Below are positions 1-13,325 of a stretch of 64,000 nucleotides of DNA, piece after piece. The DNA comes from Fasciola hepatica. Its lineage: Eukaryota > Platyhelminthes > Trematoda > Plagiorchiida > Fasciolidae. The stretch spans positions 21,887,501 to 21,951,500 of the forward strand of contig CANUEZ040000182.1 in the NCBI GenBank assembly GCA_948099385.1, in the 5' to 3' direction. The notes under the pieces were generated by a model. That model was not told the origin of the DNA. It did no database searches and saw only the letters and a program-made list of their open reading frames with translations. Both the position numbers and the translations under genes were made by a program. Every line of letters starts with the position of its first letter. Position 1 is the stretch's first letter.

Positions 1-3000
1 GTGCTTTTTAATATCACAATAAAAATGGGGATTTCTATTTTTTCCTGACAAACCTAAATAGTTTTTAGATACTGACTACATTTGGTCAAAATCAGCTGTT
101 TTAACATCAATCAGCTTTGAGTTTGTGATTTATTCTCTGAATTTTCTTCTCCATCCTTTTCTAGAGCCTAACTGAATCAAGTTTGAGCTGATGCGCTATT
201 AATTTCGTCATTCCCCGTACGCAGATTTTCTCACACATTCCATCGTTATTGTTCTCCTGAAGACCTTTGTCTTCCAACAATGGTTTTCTGTGTCCCAACA
301 GTATCACATGTTTTCGGTTTGTCTTAGTTTTGTGCTGTTATGTGTGCCTAACGGACAGTTACTCTGGAGCACCTGTTGACTTAAAGGTTGTTTTTCATAA
401 AGCAATATCAATAGACGGTAGGACGTTCGTATCGGCTGCGACTGGAATTGAATGAAGGACGTGAATCAATTTTTGTTCCGGGTCTGGCGAAGCATAACTT
501 TTACATACCATTTATCCACCATCGAGAGAAGACATTTATGCCAACCCTTTCGTCACGGATTTTTCCTGCATTAAACGCTTTCCTGCATGTTTTTATTCAT
601 TTTTGAACAAAAGTTATGGTTTTCCGATTACCCATTTCCGGAAAAGCGCTTCAGGCTTTTCTTAGATGAAGATGAAAAGTTCTGAGACCCATAGGACTAT
701 TGACATTGTTCGAACAGCTTTGCATTCAGTTTTGCAGTAAGCAAAGAATCCAACAGAAGAATTTTAGAAAGAAAATTCTGAACAACTTACCGGGAAACGG
801 CACTAATTGACGGAGGCAACGTTCTTAATAAAGAAATTATCCCATGGGAATTGGTAAAATTTATGAAATTGCTTGATTTGATCCATTTGTTCTTCAAGCT
901 AATACCCGCGTCTGTTTCGAGATTTAAACTGAATAAGGATTTAAGCAGAATTCATTGAGCAACCGAAATTCTAAAACATTTAATTAGTAACTACACTAAA
1001 TTTATCTAGAAAGTGAAAAATTGGTAGTAATAGGGATCTCCTGTGAAATTCTCTGTGGCAAACGATAAATTTTATTTTTGTGTCTGAGCGATAACTCATC
1101 TGTTTTAACAACGAAGTATCAACATATATTGCGATGTCCTAAATCTATCTAACTTTCCTCGGTTTCCACTTGAACGTCTTAGTAATACCTGAGAACTGCA
1201 TTTTCAGTCCGAATGCAAACAACGAAATGCCATCGTTGAGAGCCACCGGTAAGCCCTGGCTAAGACATTTATAGGTTTCGGCTTCCCACGAACTCCACAT
1301 TGATTTTATTATTGTGAAATGACATGGCCGTTTAAAACAAAATTACTTTGTACGTTTGTACTTCAGATCCCAAGATAAATTTAGCATGCTACTTATTTGA
1401 ACATGGAAGTCCGTAGCATTAGATTGCATGATTTATTCCGGATCATTTTGCTGAATCTTCACTTGTGTGTACTGCAGTGAAGGTGATCATTTATAAATGG
1501 TAAATTAGGCTTTCAGGTGGGACCAAAGGCAAAAGCACACACAAATTCAACAAACGTTAGCAAATAGAAACCCTTTGCCAAGGCAAGGCTAAGGCAATTA
1601 TCCATTCTCGCTGTTTGCACAGTTTTGGTGTGACGATGGTAATTATTAGTGCCTCTGCGTATCTCAGTGGTCCTTAATCGGTTGTGACATAAGTGACGGC
1701 GAATGCCGTGCACCGATCAACACAATGCTTGTCTTCAACAGACATTCCATAATGGCTGACTTGAGTGGCCGGTGTGCGCTCGATGATGTCACAGATTGTG
1801 TTTGTCCATTCATTGTTCTTTGTAACCAAACCTGAATGTTTCAACTATCCTATTACACACTTGTCTCCCCGTTCTACCAGACGGCTACGCGCCAACACCT
1901 AAATTGGCAAATGCAGTTGGACACGGCTTGGAGAGGCAGTGGTTCTGTCATCAACAGTATTTTCATCCAGGAGGTTGTATAAGAAATAATGATCTTCGCG
2001 GCAAAATACGTAGGATTTAAGGACAGAGTTCAGCTGCCTGTTTAGTAGGCTGTTAATGTTATCACTTTTGTAAGGTAGTTGTGGGATGGCATAGGATTGT
2101 GCGAGTAACTAATCTGAATAGGCAGGAACCAGATAGGAAAATCTCCAGGTTATTCACTAAAAATATAACAGCTTATACCAAAGTAAACCACTTTTACAAA
2201 TCCAAATTATTTTCGTCAGGTCCAATAGAAGTGAAACTGTATTAGAGAAATACAGTACACAAAACGGTAAAAATCCGATCCATTGCTTAGTTGTACAACA
2301 GTACCAACATCCTAAGCCTATTTCATCTCATGGTTCAACATCTCTAAATCCCGTGAACCAGATTCTCGCACAAGACTGACAGTTCCCATAACTGGGATCA
2401 AAATCTCACCCAAGGCGTCCCCGTTTGTGGTATGAGTGTATCGGATAAGTCTGGTTACTGTACCTTAGGCACTGATACACCAAACAACTGTCAGTGGCTA
2501 TCAGACGATCGCCAGAGGATACCAAACGATTACGAAGGGCTACCAAACGATAAGAAAAGCTTCAGTAGCAAATACTTCATTAAGGTTCGCGTAACGCATT
2601 GGAATATTCTGGTCACGTGATGATAATTACAATTTGTATCCAAATACTGATGCAAAATATATGAACAGAAAGAAGATATCAGTGTAGACATGCAAGCAGT
2701 TGCTGATTTGCCACTAACCGAACAGATCACTTTATTCTCCCTCCAACCAAAGGAGCTGTAAGAGCTTACACTCCAGCCCATTATGAAGCAAGTTTTTTTC
2801 ACTGCATTATACATAAAACGATTTGTTTTATGTATGCGGTGGACAAGAGCAAACGAAATACTGGCATCTGGCGACTTAAGTCTTCTTTTTGTTCTCATAA
2901 ATTGGAAAAAAGGACCCAATGCTTTGGGTTTTGGAGGGGAAAAATGATTGGAAGCTGTGATACATGCTAATTGCAATCAGTATATGAAATGCAGAAAACA

Positions 3001-3229
3001 TTATGAGAGAAACTGATGGAAATCAACTCGTCGCGCACATTGCGTTATGAAATACTATGAAATCGTCCTTGCTCCTTCAATATAAATTAAATACAAGTAG
3101 TCAACAACTTCGTTTTCACATACAAAACCCACAGCCTACAAATAGCAGAAATTGAACAAAACACGTATTTTGCCAGTAAATATGTTATTCATCGGGGTTT
3201 TGTTGCTTCTTTATAGTCCGGGACTAAAT
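1..3229. other. Unassigned non-coding DNA
   Basis: I see no recognisable gene, domain or known repeat here. Open frames are short (148 codons at most, on the minus strand near 2.53-2.98 kb) and none shows a motif. The base mix is ordinary and slightly AT-rich. It could be intergenic or intronic host DNA. Confidence 0.5.
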
Positions 3230-3485
3230 CAGACTTACCTTCTGCAGCTGTTTTGTTTTTAGCTGAAAAATAATTTGTTGTAGAGTGCAATTCTGATTTG
3301 CATGCCCCAACAGCAGATTTCAAATTAACACAACAAAACGCTCTCTCTGACTAATTTTGAGCCGGATGCCCAAGCATTGCATCGGTTATTCATATCGGTT
3401 AACCTAAGCGACCTTACGTACAATATAACATAGTGGAATTTGTTCGCTTACCATAAAATGGTCACTTCACGATTAATAACGTTAT
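3230..3485 (+). repeat. Direct repeat, copy A of a ~260-bp pair
   Basis: This stretch matches 4,530-4,794 in the same orientation. Shared blocks in order are CTTACCYTCTGCAG, a TTTTTARCTG block, CAACRRCRGATKTCAAA, and a long block resembling AAGYGACCTTACRWRYAAYA followed by a TAGTGGAA block and AAATGRTCACT. The copies differ by many substitutions and small gaps, so they are old. No coding frame is shared. I do not know the family; it could be a SINE-like element or a segmental duplication. Confidence 0.6.
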
Positions 3486-4529
3486 ACGAAAATCATTTGG
3501 CTGAACAACTTTGGTCGTTAGGCTTCTTCTTCACTGTACTTTAATTTCAATTGACTCAAACTAATGGGCCTCTCGTACGAGGTCAGTAAGCATTTTCAGG
3601 AAAATGAATCGATCATCCTAACGCCCATGCTTACCAAGATCTGAAATCCCGTGCTGACTATTATGTACTATTTCAACCAGAATAAACTCACACATAGAAA
3701 TTATGCTTTGCCGTAACTTGGTTGAACAAATATTTGGGTCAGAGGCGAGCTACTTAAAAATCTTCTGTAGACTACTTTGTATTTTCTTCAAATGTTTATT
3801 CACTTTATCTTTCTGTATCCGATTCGTCGAACCGGTTTCTTTTGGAAGATATAATCCTGACGCTTGCGGAAGCCTTAAACAGTAAAACAATACAGGATTA
3901 AACCTATGTGAACTGTAGCCGTCGTCCAATGACTTACCGTTTCGCTTGTAGTGAAAGTAATCCCCACGATGTCGCGTGCTTTTGGTAAGTTAGGAAATAC
4001 TACCGCTGCAGATCGAATGGGTTTTACCAGTTTCCAGATGCACATCGGTCATTCAATTGCATGCATCGATCACAGAACCAAACAAACGATATGACTACAT
4101 GTACTAGCAAAAAATACTTTTGAAGGTTTCAGGTAATAGGTTCAATAGCACTAAATAATATTTCAAAATATTGTAGAACCAGGGCGTCAGTGGAAGCTAT
4201 AGCTAATGTCGTCCTCTCCTGAACTGACTTGGATTGCGCCTGGCAGAAGCTGGAAACTAATTTATCAGCCTAAGATTGAGTTCAAAAACCATCAGATAGA
4301 ATTAGGACACCATCACATAAATTTGGAAAACTGTTGGTTCGACTTGCGAATGGAGGTATTGGTTGTGTGTCACTTTCACAAAGTGCAAATCATCGTTCAA
4401 GTGGCTGTTTGTTATCGGCTAGAGGCGTATATACTCAAACAACTTATTTTTCTTTAACATATGTGGTACTTTTTACCGTAATTTAGGCCGCAGTTATTTC
4501 AGCTTCCCGTTGTTCTCGTAATTTACATA
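3486..4529. other. Unassigned spacer between the two repeat copies
   Basis: It holds two small open frames (3,703-3,885 and 4,206-4,457, + strand) with no recognisable motif. I see no second block of similarity to the flanks, so the pair looks like two separate copies rather than a long tandem array. Confidence 0.4.
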
Positions 4530-4794
4530 AGCTTACCCTCTGCAGTTGATCCGTTTTTAACTGCAACAGAATTCAGTGCATCGATGCAGTTTTGGTTCAT
4601 GAGCATCAGCAACGGATGTCAAAGCAACAGAATGGATTGCAAGCCACGTGCGCAGCTCAGAACACCAAAGCATTACAACCGTAAATCATACTTGTTTACT
4701 TAAGTGACCTTACAAGTAACATCATATAGTGGAAGATTTTAGATGGTTATGAAATGATCACTAGTATTCCATTGCCATAAAATTAATATTTTAC
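4530..4794 (+). repeat. Direct repeat, copy B of a ~260-bp pair
   Basis: This is the partner of the copy at 3,230-3,485, same strand, about 1.3 kb downstream. The best-kept part is the block around 4,701-4,760 (AAGTGACCTTACAAGTAA, then ATAGTGGAAGATTTT and ATGAAATGATCACT). It ends in AT-rich sequence. No open frame is conserved between the copies. Confidence 0.6.
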
Positions 4795-7700
4795 TCCACA
4801 AAACCGGGGGAAACCACTCCTTCCTTTGTCCTTTTACTGACTTTCTGCTTGTCAAGGTACCAGCCATCAGCGCCTCGAGAAGGGTTTTAATCCGCCGGAA
4901 CAACGTTTCTTGAAGGCGAAAGTCTTTGCCAAATTATTTTTTCGCGAATCTTGGACGCTTGCATACTGCTTTAAACCGTCCCCTGACTCCAGCGAGGAGT
5001 CTGCTCCGCCGACGAATTGCCTCGGTTTGCTACCACAAAATATTGTTTATATGGGAACAAAACAGACACTGAGTCCAATCGTTGTACCACTACCCTACTG
5101 GTCCATACTTGCATCAAGTAGCCTGTCTTCTGATTGGTTGATTGGTCACGCGGCCAACAAACACTGGACGGGAATCCGTTCACGTCTCATCGATCCGCTA
5201 CTTCGTCGCTCGCGCGTTCGCTGGCACAACCACTGACCTGGATTCTGGACAGTTGCTGACATGCTGATTGCTGACGAGACACGGCTGGCCATCGACCATG
5301 TGTCAGCACATTTCCCCACACATGCAGTCACCGTTTATTCTCATTGAGCTGATATAACCGGTACAGTTGAGGGATACTGAGTATTGTCATCCAGTGTCAA
5401 TACCCACACAGACGTTTTTTACTCCTTGAGTCACCATCTCCAGCGAATTAGATATACTTGTAAGCTGGCGAGCAAATGGGATCCTCGAGTCGAAAACATC
5501 ACACTGGGCATATCATCGCTAAACACTGTTGTTGATTTACAACATGACGTATGATATGACCATACCATTTTTCTTATCACCGTTGAATCTCAAGTTGCAT
5601 TATTTCTCCGTTATCACCGTTTACTGAAGAGTGGTTATTTCACTACACAATTGATTAGCTGAAAAATGCACTGTCTTTATTTATCATCCAATGCATTCAA
5701 CACACTACTCAGTAAGGAGTACTACTCGACTGCCAATTTTTCTCCACGATAATAGTAGTCCTAAATTACCAAGTAGGTATTTTACTCATCTACTGTATAA
5801 TAATCAGTCAGACGGAAATACTCAATGGTCCGAGCAAGGATATGGATACAATAGACGGTTTTACCGATTGGCGATGGATTCAAAAGTCTTGTTTTCTAGG
5901 TATAGACGGAAGATCCACTGCCAATTAAAGTACACTTTTGGAAGCCTAGTTATTCAGACTGGTATCTTGTCAAATTGCACTGCCTCATATACAGTTTCTT
6001 CCGAAGTTCCATTGAGTAAGATTTGTTGCCTGATAAACTGATCCGAATGTGATACGTTTTGCTTCTCAGTGATATTTCATAGCATGCCTGGAGGCGATCC
6101 ACACCTAACAAAATATCTTTCGACTGTGGAATTCGAATGACTCGGTTGGTAGAGTCTTGGTGTCGTCCATGAGATGCCGACGCCCTTTTGGTTTGGATCA
6201 CTGCGTTATAACCGGGCCTCTCGCCCAAATCAGTCCACATGCAGGTTCAATAAAAGTAGTTTGCCCGGAGTTGGAAAACAAATATTCTAACAGAAAAATG
6301 CCATTTAATTCATCGAACCATTTAGTAGGAATTCACAACGTGCTCCACATTCCGTTTTTATCGTACTAACAGCTCATTCACACTCTGTCCAGCTTAGTAC
6401 AATTCAACGGAAACCCAGGGTGCATTGCTAACTGAGAACCCGTAAATTAATCATTTGTGGGCCCAGATTCCTTTGCAAGGGGATTTAAGATGGAAACCTT
6501 TAGTTACTTTTTAGATAAACACCACCGATCATGCGCAACAATATTATTACCTAATACATAACTGGTACTCACCTTGGTTGGTAACGGGAACAACTTCATA
6601 TACCCCTGAAGAGATCAGAATGACAAAATAAACATAGCACACTCAGTTTGACTGAACTTGAAGAGTGGTAGACCATGTGATAAATACAAGCACAGCTCTA
6701 TCATTCTATTGACAAAGAGCTGTGTCGCATAAGGTCCTCAAGTCCTTTTAGTCTAAGCTTAATGTAGAAATATCGTGTGGGTTGTTTGTATTCTAGAGGT
6801 TATCAGTTGTTGGATTGGGGTTGAATATTACGGAGATAATGTCCGATGAGATCGGGAATTTTTGGCCAGTTATACTAGTCGAGGTTCTTCTTTTATAAAC
6901 ATTTGTACGTTTTATCATAATGCAACAGTGAATGGTTTTTTATGGTGAATAGGCCAATTAGAGACCTCTTACAAAAGGTTGGTTGGTGAACTGCCTCGAA
7001 CGCCAAACCTGAGCACCTGTGACCTACTCGGTGCTGTGATTATCGCTTGGCCACCTCCTTTTGTGCAATTCTAGGGCGATTTACAATGGGTCAACTCTAG
7101 TTTCAAAATATGGCAGGTGCAGAAAAGAAATAGTATTACCGTCATACACTATGTCCTAAAAGAATTCTCCTTTAGCTAACAAACTGTGATTTTCCAAAGT
7201 TATCTATGAACTGGCCGAGTGCAGTTTTTCTTTATACTTTCATTGTCTTTGTTGTTCTATTCTAAGATATTATAGGTAACTGAATACTACTGACACGGAT
7301 CCGATGATTATATTTTGCATCGTAACCAGGGGAAAAATTCAAAATGAACCCAATAAACTACACTGTAGAATTAGGCCCATGAACAGGGCTGCACTTCAAG
7401 ATCGACAATAAAGCCGTTACATATTCGCATTCACCAGTCAGCGGGCCGCAATCGGTCAGAAAGGTCGCGCATAACGCGGGGAAGAGAACTGAGAGACGAT
7501 AAACAATAGATTTAGCCCGGATATAACTTGACTTTATTCAGTTAATCTTCAATGAATTATGAAATGACTCATTGTGCCGGATGACGTTCAATTCGTTTTA
7601 TCGTCAAAATAAGTCTGCACAGATTCACACTCATATTGCACGAATCACTGATATCTTCATTCCAGCCAAACGGATTCTGCTCACCTCCTACTTCCTCCGT

Positions 7701-8489
7701 CCTTTCCGTAGAAAAAACAGAATGTGAAACGATTCCTGACAATAAACTTCAGACGCTCAAGGTTAAGGTATGCTTCCTTCAATGACGAAAATTCAGCCAT
7801 CTGAAGGAGGCTAAGATATTGTGGCTGTTCAGATTATTTTGCATGCTTACCAACTTGTTATTACTCACTCGATTATTTCAATTCGCTGACGGTTTTCTCG
7901 ATAAAGCACAACTTATTACGATCAGTTTAAATACCCCAGTGCATACACCTCACCGTTTAACAGAAGACAAAATTGAGAATTATAATCAAGCTTACAAAAC
8001 TGAATAATTCAAGCTGATATTGAGCTTGGTCAGGAAAATCATAGTCCACTGTTTATTTTCTCTGTCTCTGGAACACTTATAATTTATACAATCCCTTGCA
8101 GAGCGCGGTATGAGAAATCTGTATGAAGGCATTGGTTGACGATGGTACAGATTATTCGGTAGTTTGCCAACCAGAAATGTCTCTACGTTATTTATTCTTC
8201 GGCCAAAAGTAAATTAAGTTACCTAGAAACAGACTCTCATGCAACAGCGGAGCACAACGGAATCCTTCTGTCTTCATGAAATCAAGATAACTTTAAATGT
8301 CGTCCATCATTGAGCGTTGTTCTGACTACAGTACGATAGAGTCTGTGAGCAACACTAGGATATCATAAGATCAGTGATCCATCAAACTTCCTCCCCATAA
8401 TTCCGATAACAATATATATCAGAACTGAATTATAATATGCGAATCAATACCACAGTTGTCTATCCTTGGTCTCTTGTGTTGGGAACCAT
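4795..8489. other. Unassigned DNA with a GC-richer block at 4.86-5.34 kb
   Basis: No gene is recognised. The 4,860-5,340 block is richer in G+C and CpG than its surroundings and has open frames on both strands (108 codons on + at 4,910-5,236), which could mean a decayed LTR or promoter-like sequence. Near 6,134-6,200 there is a weak tRNA-like pair of pol III boxes. The rest shows nothing I can name. Confidence 0.4.
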
Positions 8490-8762
8490 TTAGTGATACC
8501 GCAAATTAACTTCCTGACTGCTTTCAACTGCAATAAAAACACCATTGACTGAGTCGAAACATTGAATCTTGCTAGTGAAATCAAACAGAGCCCATCTGTT
8601 CACACAGAATAACATGTTTCCTTGTGTATTATCATTCTTGTCTGTGTAAAATGATACACAACTGTTGAACATCATCCGTCCATCTGGTTCCTCGTAGACA
8701 TAACCTCTCATACATCTTAAAATACAGTCGCACACGTTGACTTTCAATGGATTATAGCCCAT
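8490..8762 (-). CDS. Orphan 90-codon open frame, unknown
   Basis: I do not recognise this product. The frame starts at an ATG a few codons after in-frame stops and ends at TAA. The translation is soluble-looking and cysteine-containing (CDC and C near the start, then single Cys residues at intervals), with no signal peptide, membrane span or known motif. Its composition looks more protein-like than nearby chance frames, so it could be a small gene or one exon of a larger one, but I see no convincing acceptor or donor site around it. A decayed Asp/His-rich stretch lies next to it on the opposite strand. A chance open frame is quite possible. Confidence 0.22.
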   Translation of the reverse strand: MGYNPLKVNVCDCILRCMRGYVYEEPDGRMMFNSCVSFYTDKNDNTQGNMLFCVNRWALFDFTSKIQCFDSVNGVFIAVESSQEVNLRYH

Positions 8763-8792
8763 CGAACACGATCACTACCCATGGGATGACTA

Positions 8793-9045
8793 TCGGCATT
8801 CACAGTTTTGATGACCATGTTGATGATGATGTCTATCAGGACTGAGACAGTCATTCGGATAAGGATGACAGAGATGAATATACCAAACACGAGGGCCATG
8901 ATCATGGTGACGACGATCAGAGAGGCTTGTTTACCGATCCGGATACTGTTTGCTAGAATGTTTACGATGATGATAAGGGTGGTGATTAGAATTCTGCTTA
9001 TCATTAGCATGAGGTGGACGAGGATGTCAATGGTAACTTCAGCTC
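8793..9045 (+). pseudogene. Decayed Asp/His-rich, GAT/GAC-repeat coding-like stretch
   Basis: Reading in the frame that contains GATGACCATGTTGATGAT gives about 80 codons dominated by Asp, His, Lys and Glu (for example HEGHDHGDDDQRGLF) and interrupted by four stops. A run this acidic and His-rich in one frame suggests either a former low-complexity protein segment or simply an eroded GAT-type trinucleotide repeat. The overlapping frames on both strands (8,744-9,010 minus and 8,808-9,095 plus) are Ile/Met/Val-rich shadows of the same repeat. No domain can be assigned. Confidence 0.3.
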
Positions 9046-12000
9046 AGTTGTTATTTTTTCGTGTTTTTCATAATTCATTCATAATACGGAAATGAAGTGG
9101 TCCTTGATGCTCCTGAACAATTAAACTTTACTAATTATTTCGCTTTATAATGTTCGTTATGATAAGTAATAGGCGTTATCTTCACTTTGCGTCACTGCCA
9201 TTTGCACTTTATCAATGATGATATTATTTGCTCCCGAGGCACGTTTGATAAACTACTAAACCATGAGAGCGAGAAGGAAACCAGTAGGCTTAACTGAAGT
9301 AAAATGTAATAAAATTTGGTTGAAAAACAAAGAACAGAACACAAATTTCATTGGAATGAATGCTAGTCGTAATCTGAAAAGAACAAAAACCTCGTATTCA
9401 TTGCATTTTGGGATGTCATGCGCTGACTTACTCACCAGGAAACTTTGGTCTCGACTGTGCGGTGAATATCCAAGTCAAAAGAGCCAAACATACGTATCGC
9501 ATTGTGCTGCGCGATTCACCACAACGTTTTCAACCACAAACTCCTCTACTTTTTGATCAGTGAAAGTCCACAGGAATCGTGCTTGCACCGGAGCGACGGA
9601 ATTACGTTCAGTGCAGTGAATTTCAACGTGCTAAGTTTTGGCGCTTTGGAATAATTTGTTTAGAGACCGTTAAGGTCTTTCTTGTCCAGGACAAACTTCA
9701 CTGTTTCAGTCTTTACGGGTCGTTTTCTGTGGAACCGCTAATGATCTTTGTTGGACACTTGATAAACAGACAGGTATGAGTTCTTTTATTATATTCATTG
9801 ATTTCTTCAAGTTCGATCAATAAGATGGGTTTTTCACTATTGTGTGCTTCATGCCATGGTTTCAGTTTCTATATTTTTGTCTACAGAAAGTTGAATGAAT
9901 ATACGTGAAACGTTTTTTTACTGCGACCCTAAACTTGTGTGGGGATTGTTCCGGCATACTGGATTTCTAGGGTAAAATTTTGCTATACTGAGTTGAATTG
10001 ATCGGTGAGATAACTCTGGATAACTGATGGTGTTTATGAGCTGTTGCTCTTTGGGGTTGTATTGCTTACTTTTCTCAGTGAACTGATATAACGTCGTAAT
10101 TACTTAACTAATGGTTACATTTAATACGTCATCGTGACTGGTACTTAAACGTTATCTCTATGGACTTTTAGCTCAGAGATCAGGAGACTATGAAAACAAG
10201 CAGCTGAGCAGACACGTAGAACGCTGAAAGACTTATCGGTCCTAGTCCTAATCTGTCTTGTCAAAGTTTGCTTTCAGTCACTGACTGTTTCTTATTAAAT
10301 AGTGATCTCGATCACTGGTAGAAAATTAACATATCCCTATCGTCCTATTTTCTGATATGTGTTCTGATGATAAGTCTGTTAGCTGGGACACGTACTGCTG
10401 AACCCACAAAGCACTAAGTTTTTGTTCACTTAAGCTTTTACAAGCTTTCTTTTTCGGGTGGCCACCTGCTTAATAATCGTTACTTAGTTGTTACGGTCCC
10501 CCGGTATAAACCACTCACTTTTGCATCTATCTGCCGACTCGAGTCTTTTCCCTTCAGTCGGCTTAAGGGCTTCTTTTGCCAAACTGATTGAACGTTTTAT
10601 AGATGACACTTTAGTGGTCGCCAGCAATGGGCCTTCTATGCTTAGTTCCGAAGTAAGAACTTCGTACTTACTGGATAAATTATACCACGGAATACGTGTA
10701 TATAGTCCTGTTCATAGCTCAACCTACCCCGATTTGGATGAGATTAGGAACTTGGAAGCGTCAAACTTTAACAAGTAAAGTGGTGGTACTATTGTTTGAC
10801 GTATTCTTTCATCAATCATGCAGGGATCTCATGCATGCGGGTTTCAATCAGCGGACCGTAGATACCAGTTGTTTTCGTGCAAGCGAATGAGTGGTTGTTT
10901 ACCAATTTCACCTTTGTACTCTTTGTCAGACACTCTGCATGAGATGGCGGACACATCTGATTGGTCATACGGATGCCCGTGATCTTTAACCTAGAATAGC
11001 CTGAACCTCATAGTGTGAGTCGGACCTCAAACTACTGGTCGAATTGTGGGTGACTTTGATGTCTTACTCTGAACTTCAGGGAGGAATAACCGGTTTACAT
11101 GAAGAACTTAAAAGCGTGCTTATAGCATGCACAGGCGCAACGAAGGTGCTGCCTAATTATGTCCATGTTCAGTTAAACAAAGCTGTTCCTGTGTCTGTGT
11201 GTCTGTCATGTCAGTTTGCTGTAGGGGTCTTCCCCCAGTAGGACAATGCAATGAAGCTTCGATCTGTTGTTAACAAATTTGCTTCGATGGCAAGTTACGA
11301 TTTTATGCCTCTTGTAACACTGAAGCTCGAACAAAGTAGCACAAGTTGTTAACGGTGACTCAAGCTGGTCTCGTTGCGGTGATCGCTAAAGCTGCAGCAT
11401 GCTTGACCGTGGATTCGATGTGGCTAGATCCCTCTTGAGGTTCTGTACAGTGATAGCTGTGCCCGAGTTGTTGGGTTTGCCGTTCCTGATATACCCTAAA
11501 ATTCCATTTGCCTGTTCTGTTGGTGGCTATCGCCTTCGTAAACGAGATAGCGTCTATCGTCAGCTAAGCTGAGCTATAATTCAAAAAGCTTTGTGTTTGA
11601 ATCACACGAATCCTGGTGGACTATGACGTTCTGTCTAACAGATGAGATGAATCTTAAGAAAAGCAAAAAATGTGCGTGGAGGGACATTTCACCGAGTGGG
11701 ATATAACGACTAAAGGTAGATGGTCGCTGCTCCTATCGTGACAAACTGCATGTGGTCCTTCAGTAAAATTTTGCTAATCCTTGTACTAGTCTATTTTAAA
11801 TGGGTTCTGAAAAATAGACCTAAATGTATACTATGGCTAAAAATTCCGAGGATCCAACTGACGGTTGCACCACGCAGCAGCGTCGATTTCTCCTACTGAC
11901 TGGAGCAGCTGTGCCATCCATGGAACTTGGTGTTACAACCGGTACAAGTGATTTGATGGTGGAGGCAAGGTGTGTCGACTCGTGATGACTCACCGAAGGT

Positions 12001-13325
12001 TCTAGACAGATGAAAAGTTTTCACAACAGTTCACAAACGGCCATTTTTCTGCAAGGCCTGGTTTCAAGCTATTCGCACTGATGGCCTTTTTCCTACGTTC
12101 GACATTCACTACATACTCTCTCTTTTACCGCTAGACAAAGAGGAACAAGCCAGAGTACGCCAGTCATATTGCTGAGTACACCCGATCTTGCGGTTAAACA
12201 CATGACTGGCCGTTGCTAGATTGCTAGTTACTTAGCTACTGAGGTTTCGTTTCCGTGATCTGGTGGGCTGTAGCAAGAGCTTTTGGTAGTACAATCGTTT
12301 CTGCCTAATCCCCGTGATAAAAATTCACAGGAGTTGTTGGAGCAACCAGCCCACCTGGAATATGTTGCTTGCAGCCGCAAACCATATAGCACACAGCTTG
12401 TTCGTATCATCAATTTCCGATCGGCTTCCGGCCTGTTTGTTTATTAGCCACTCTCGAAAAAAAATTTATGATAAACTTTGGGACGGAAATAGTGAAACTT
12501 TCATGGAAATATAAACTAGTTAAGGAAAGACGATTATAAATTGCTTTAAATTTTTGTGAACATTTAGATTTACTGCTTCACGGTTGGCCAAGACGCGGTC
12601 ATCGCTGAAGGGTGGTTGCATACTGGGTTTAGCGTCTGGCCCCCTTAATTTTTCTACCTAGATATCATAATTACCTGATGAGAGTGTTTGACACTTTTCC
12701 ATTGTGATGACGCATGAACAAATAAAAGAAATATTTCGTCATTCTCTAGGCACAAATTTCACATACAGGGTAACCATCTTTAATCACTGTCATGTGCATA
12801 TAAGTGGTACTAAAATACAATTTTATGATTTTCACTCATTGTTTACCTATTCATTTTCGGTATTTTTTTTTGCTTTCTTTGGGCGATTCGGCCGATGTGA
12901 ACCATTGGGTTGAAAGAACTTTTTCACTTATCAAACACAATTCATTACCTGTGACACCACATCCCATTCCATTAAGAGAGAACTCTTTCCAGGATTTGAC
13001 GAACTGTTTATACCTCGTGCAAGTACAAGAAACCTCGGTATCTTCCAGAAAAAAATGATATATTCAATAACCATGGCCTTCATTCACATAACGTACGCAA
13101 CGTTTGGATAACGTCAGTAAATTTAATCCAGTTCACATATTGTTTACTCGTATTTCCCTTACGTTTTCTTTTTTGTAGTCTTAAATCGTCAATTTGATTG
13201 TTTCCTCCGATCTTCCTCTGCTGACGATAGAATTAGAGAGTGAGGGTGATTCTAGTTTGAAGTCATCAGCTAAATTGGCTGTCACAGCACCCTCCGGTAA
13301 GTTCCCTGTTACATTTGTTTGTAAT
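9046..13325. other. Unassigned DNA with several small open frames
   Basis: Small + frames occur at 9,263-9,556, 9,579-9,779, 10,488-10,778, 11,044-11,241 and 12,704-13,058, all without motifs I recognise. A stretch near 11.88 kb reads RRFLLLTGAAVPSMELG, faintly like the DTG active-site loop of a Gypsy protease, but nothing on either side supports it. The region may hold very old Gypsy remains; I cannot show it. Confidence 0.35.

Noticed and set aside
2530..2976. 148-codon minus-strand frame as a gene
   Set aside because: No motif, no signal peptide, composition like chance translation, and no splice or promoter context.
5262..5310. CTGACGAG motif as a hammerhead ribozyme
   Set aside because: No GAAAC core half follows and the stems do not fit; only an ordinary inverted repeat (TGCTGAC/GTCAGCA) is present.
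8744..9095. Ile/Met-rich frames on both strands as membrane proteins
   Set aside because: They are shadows of the GAT-type low-complexity stretch and are not separate genes.
11858..11960. Gypsy protease at a TGAAVPSMELG reading
   Set aside because: A single weak motif with no neighbouring Gag or RT match; too little to call.
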